This document shows, one piece after another, positions 63,989 to 64,000 of a DNA stretch of 64,000 bases. The position numbers and the translations under genes are program-made. Position 1 is the stretch's first letter, and each line of letters begins with the position of its first letter. The notes beneath the pieces were generated by a model, which was given only the letters and a program-made list of their open reading frames with translations, had not been told where the DNA came from and did no database searches. Source of the stretch: Streptomyces griseocarneus (GTDB lineage: Bacteria; Actinomycetota; Actinomycetes; Streptomycetales; Streptomycetaceae). The stretch is taken from contig NZ_BNBL01000005.1 in assembly GCF_014655595.1 (NCBI RefSeq), positions 1-64,000 of the forward strand, in the 5' to 3' direction.

Positions 63989-64000
63989 CCCGTCCGTGAG

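Overview
The window is high-GC (about 70 percent or more) with strong third-position GC bias, GTG/TTG starts, several apparently leaderless genes, and Streptomyces-type genes: a two-domain geosmin synthase, an AfsR/SARP regulator, a SpoIIE-type PP2C phosphatase and a rare TTA leucine codon. It is most likely Streptomyces or a close relative, and looks like accessory/arm DNA rather than core. No tRNA, rRNA or CRISPR array was seen.

Layout. 1-3.9 kb: a small orphan gene, a 653-bp IS5-family (IS427-group) remnant sitting exactly in the overlapping stop codons of two convergent genes, two VOC proteins and an EamA exporter whose promoter overlaps an 18-bp inverted repeat. 4-8.4 kb: a family A DNA polymerase whose 3' end is duplicated (113 bp) around a secreted endonuclease/phosphatase-like gene, then an acyl-CoA ligase. 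8.5-16.3 kb: RidA, an F420-type LLM oxidoreductase, UdgX, a TerD protein, a serine hydrolase, geosmin synthase, a LysR regulator and an orphan protein. 16.4-28.3 kb: MFS exporter, HAD hydrolase, baeRF-like hibernation factor, alginate-lyase-like protein, GNAT, P450 beside a eukaryote-type GH47 mannosidase, KptA, a membrane protein, a lipase, and a VOC/MarR pair with two clear operators. 28.3-43.2 kb: a multidomain PP2C phosphatase, metabolic and VOC genes, an MFS/MocR divergent pair, an alpha/beta hydrolase with a TetR-like operator, an SLT lytic enzyme with a long leader, a cupredoxin, a Tat-exported FAD oxidase, and an EamA-SDR/MarR divergent unit.

43.4-53.8 kb: a co-oriented cluster with an AfsR/SARP regulator, isonitrile synthase (PvcA/IsnA-like), Fe(II)/2-oxoglutarate oxygenase (PvcB-like), HpaB/PvcC-like phenol hydroxylase, asparagine synthetase, quinone-oxidoreductase-like reductase and LigB-type extradiol dioxygenase. 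The gene content suggests a tyrosine-derived isonitrile that is converted to a catechol, whose ring may then be opened and which may be amidated.

54.1-55.5 kb: two tandem DUF4360 secreted proteins. 55.6-62.8 kb: a four-gene operon with 4-base stop/start overlaps, encoding a TIR protein, a MoxR-type AAA ATPase, a vWA protein and a 1292-residue TIR-STAND-TPR protein. It resembles the vWA-MoxR conflict systems and may be an NAD-depleting defence module. 62.8-64 kb: an ABM monooxygenase under an almost ideal SoxR box, and a lipoprotein.

The most notable points are the isonitrile/catechol-cleavage cluster, the TIR-MoxR-vWA-STAND operon, the gene insertion bounded by 113-bp repeats, and several operators that assign regulators to targets.
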